6,633 nt of DNA from DASYQV01 sp036005125. Its GTDB lineage: Bacteria > Acidobacteriota > Vicinamibacteria > Vicinamibacterales > UBA2999. This document shows, in pieces, positions 5,696 to 6,633 of this stretch. The stretch spans positions 1 to 6,633 of the forward strand of contig DASYQV010000100.1 in assembly GCA_036005125.1 (NCBI GenBank), read 5' to 3'. Under the pieces are notes generated by a model, which saw nothing but the letters and a program-made list of their open reading frames with translations, did not search any database and was not told where the DNA came from. A program made the translations under genes and the position numbers. Each line of letters opens with the position of its first letter. Position 1 is the stretch's first letter.

Positions 5696-6052
5696 TCAGG
5701 CCCCTGCCGAGGCCGCCCCGAAGCTGCGCACCGCGTCGCCCTCGGAGTCGAACGTCTCGAAGACGGTCGCCAGCTTCGTGATCGACAGCAGGTCCTGATT
5801 GCGTTTTGCCACGTTGGCCAGCTTGAGCTTGCCGCCGCCCCTGCTCACCGTCGTCAGACACGCCACGATCTCGCCGAGACCCGTGCTGTCGATGTGCGAG
5901 ACGCCACCGAGGTTCAGCACGATCTGCGTGCGGTTCTGAAAGACGAGGCTGTTCACCTTGTCCTTCAGGCGCTGTGTCCCCTCTCCGGCCACCAGCTTGC
6001 CGTTCAGGTCGAGCACGGTGACGACCCCGCTCGATTTTTCAGTGATATCCAT
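5696..6052 (-). CDS. STAS-domain anti-sigma-factor antagonist
   Basis: A 118-residue single STAS domain protein of the SpoIIAA/RsbV type. These cytosolic switch proteins bind an anti-sigma-factor kinase when dephosphorylated and so free a sigma factor or other target. The signature HIDSTGLGEIVA is clear, with Ser56 as the expected phosphorylation site beside Asp55; TVLDLNGKLVAGEG at 12-25 and the KLKLANV strand near 75-81 fit the fold. ATG 6052 is preceded by GAGGAG (6059-6064) with a 6-nt gap; an upstream in-frame ATG at 6112 would add an Arg-rich stretch without family resemblance and is less likely. It leads a leftward cluster with the SnoaL-like gene and the broken PP2C phosphatase, its natural functional partner. 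No anti-sigma kinase is visible in the window. Confidence 0.93.
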   Translation of the reverse strand: MDITEKSSGVVTVLDLNGKLVAGEGTQRLKDKVNSLVFQNRTQIVLNLGGVSHIDSTGLGEIVACLTTVSRGGGKLKLANVAKRNQDLLSITKLATVFETFDSEGDAVRSFGAASAGA

Positions 6053-6132
6053 GGTGTGCTCCTCGCGTAGCCTGCCGCCACCCCTCGATGCCGGATCGTG
6101 CCGTTCGTGCACGTCAGTCCATGTCGAGCCGC

Positions 6133-6161
6133 ATTCTTGGCTCAGACCGGCGCAATGTCAA
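6133..6161 (-). promoter_or_regulatory. Sigma70-type promoter for the STAS cluster
   Basis: On the minus strand a perfect TTGACA (6161-6156) is followed, after exactly 17 bp, by AAGAAT (6138-6133), four of six matches to the -10 consensus with the key A and T kept. Transcription would begin near 6126, giving a leader of about 75 nt before ATG 6052. The position just after the upstream nucleotidyltransferase-like gene means the STAS cluster can be expressed independently of it. Confidence 0.55.
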
Positions 6162-6267
6162 TGAAGGGGGTGGATTCTTCGGAAAGCAGGCATCCGCCGA
6201 TGGACCGCTGCCGAGCGCCCCGCCCGGTCGTCCGCGGTCGCGCGCGGTCGTCGTCACCGGCTTTGGA

Positions 6268-6633
6268 CTATTCCCGCTCTTCGCGGCGGAGGAGCTCCTG
6301 CAGTGCCTCGCGATGCGTCGCGAGAAACAGCCGGTCCTTGTCGCGGCCGACGGCGTGCTTCGACTGCACGATGTGGAGAAGGCGCGCGACGGGGATGTCG
6401 ACGCCTTCGAGCTTGAAGAGGCGGTGCTCGTTCCAGACCGTCTCGAAATCGAATCCCTTCATGACGAGCGTCAGATCGATCGCCGCTCCGAGACCGCTCG
6501 CACGCGTCAGGGCGTGCCTCTCGACCACGCGTTCTGCGAGCCACAGATCGCGCGGCATGTCGAGCGGCTCGCGCTCGCTCCAGAGCTCGAGCCCTGCAGC
6601 CTCACATGCGGCCCAACACCGGACGAGATTGTC
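6268..6633 (-). CDS. Nucleotidyltransferase-like protein, C-terminal part (partial)
   Basis: The frame is open from the right edge to TAG at 6268-6270, giving 121 residues without the true start. Visible landmarks are AIDLTLVMKGFDFETVW (about 51-67), then LEGVDIPVARL and SKHAVGRDKDRLFL (about 91-104), followed by a helical Glu/Arg-rich end. This is the pattern of the second half of small nucleotidyltransferase-fold proteins (the DUF6036 and related MNT-like group), where a KRAxGRxKD segment is highly conserved; here Lys is kept and the following Arg is His. Some family members act as toxin or antitoxin partners or in aminoglycoside modification; nothing here decides that. An ATG at 6558 is internal and leaves out conserved-looking sequence, so it is probably not the start. 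It ends 215 bp ahead of the STAS gene. Confidence 0.72.
   Translation of the reverse strand, partial: DNLVRCWAACEAAGLELWSEREPLDMPRDLWLAERVVERHALTRASGLGAAIDLTLVMKGFDFETVWNEHRLFKLEGVDIPVARLLHIVQSKHAVGRDKDRLFLATHREALQELLRREERE

Noticed and set aside
5249..6070. 273-codon plus-strand open frame over the STAS and SnoaL-like genes
   Set aside because: It is antisense to two recognisable genes, with an Arg/His/Val-rich translation typical of a shadow frame.
6232..6255. GC-rich direct repeat CGCGGTCG near the end of the nucleotidyltransferase-like gene
   Set aside because: It is a low-complexity GC-rich stretch of two short copies, with no regular array or flanking structure to support a CRISPR or iteron reading.

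Overview
The window looks like a chromosomal segment of a GC-rich, free-living bacterium. A PQQ-type quinoprotein with a periplasmic export signal, a DUF2277 protein, a SnoaL-like protein and a STAS/PP2C-type regulatory pair together suggest a soil-type lineage, perhaps Acidobacteriota. That placement is inference from gene content; there is no rRNA or other marker gene.

Layout, left to right. Positions 1-116 (+) hold the last 37 codons of a YpfJ-type neutral zinc metallopeptidase. It overlaps tail-to-tail with an alpha/beta hydrolase (100-915, -). A 565-bp gene-free divergent region follows (916-1480). It carries two strong adjacent inverted repeats (1008-1066 and 1085-1133) and a possible promoter. 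Next is a stand-alone malonyl-CoA:ACP transacylase-type acyltransferase (1481-2554, +). It converges on a secreted eight-repeat quinoprotein dehydrogenase (2584-4338, -). Directly after the quinoprotein stop, in the same frame, lies a short relic that resembles a second quinoprotein C-terminus (2485-2583, -). This relic is antisense to the unusual tail of the acyltransferase. A divergent promoter region (4339-4534) separates the quinoprotein from a DUF2277 gene (4535-4810, +). The right third is read leftward: a nucleotidyltransferase-like gene cut by the window edge (6268-6633), a promoter (6133-6161), a STAS anti-sigma-factor antagonist (5696-6052), a SnoaL-like protein (5252-5674), and a broken remnant of a SpoIIE/RsbU-type PP2C phosphatase (4877-5226).

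How the genes fit together. The STAS, SnoaL and PP2C genes lie in one direction with short gaps. They look like a former partner-switching regulatory cassette whose phosphatase has lost its N-terminal part and then been frameshifted by a 5-bp tandem duplication. The other genes appear to be individually transcribed metabolic or accessory genes. I see no CRISPR array, RNA gene, phage or transposase gene. The most noteworthy points are two gene relics found by reading across stops and frames, the non-canonical cofactor-site residues of the quinoprotein, and the paired inverted repeats.
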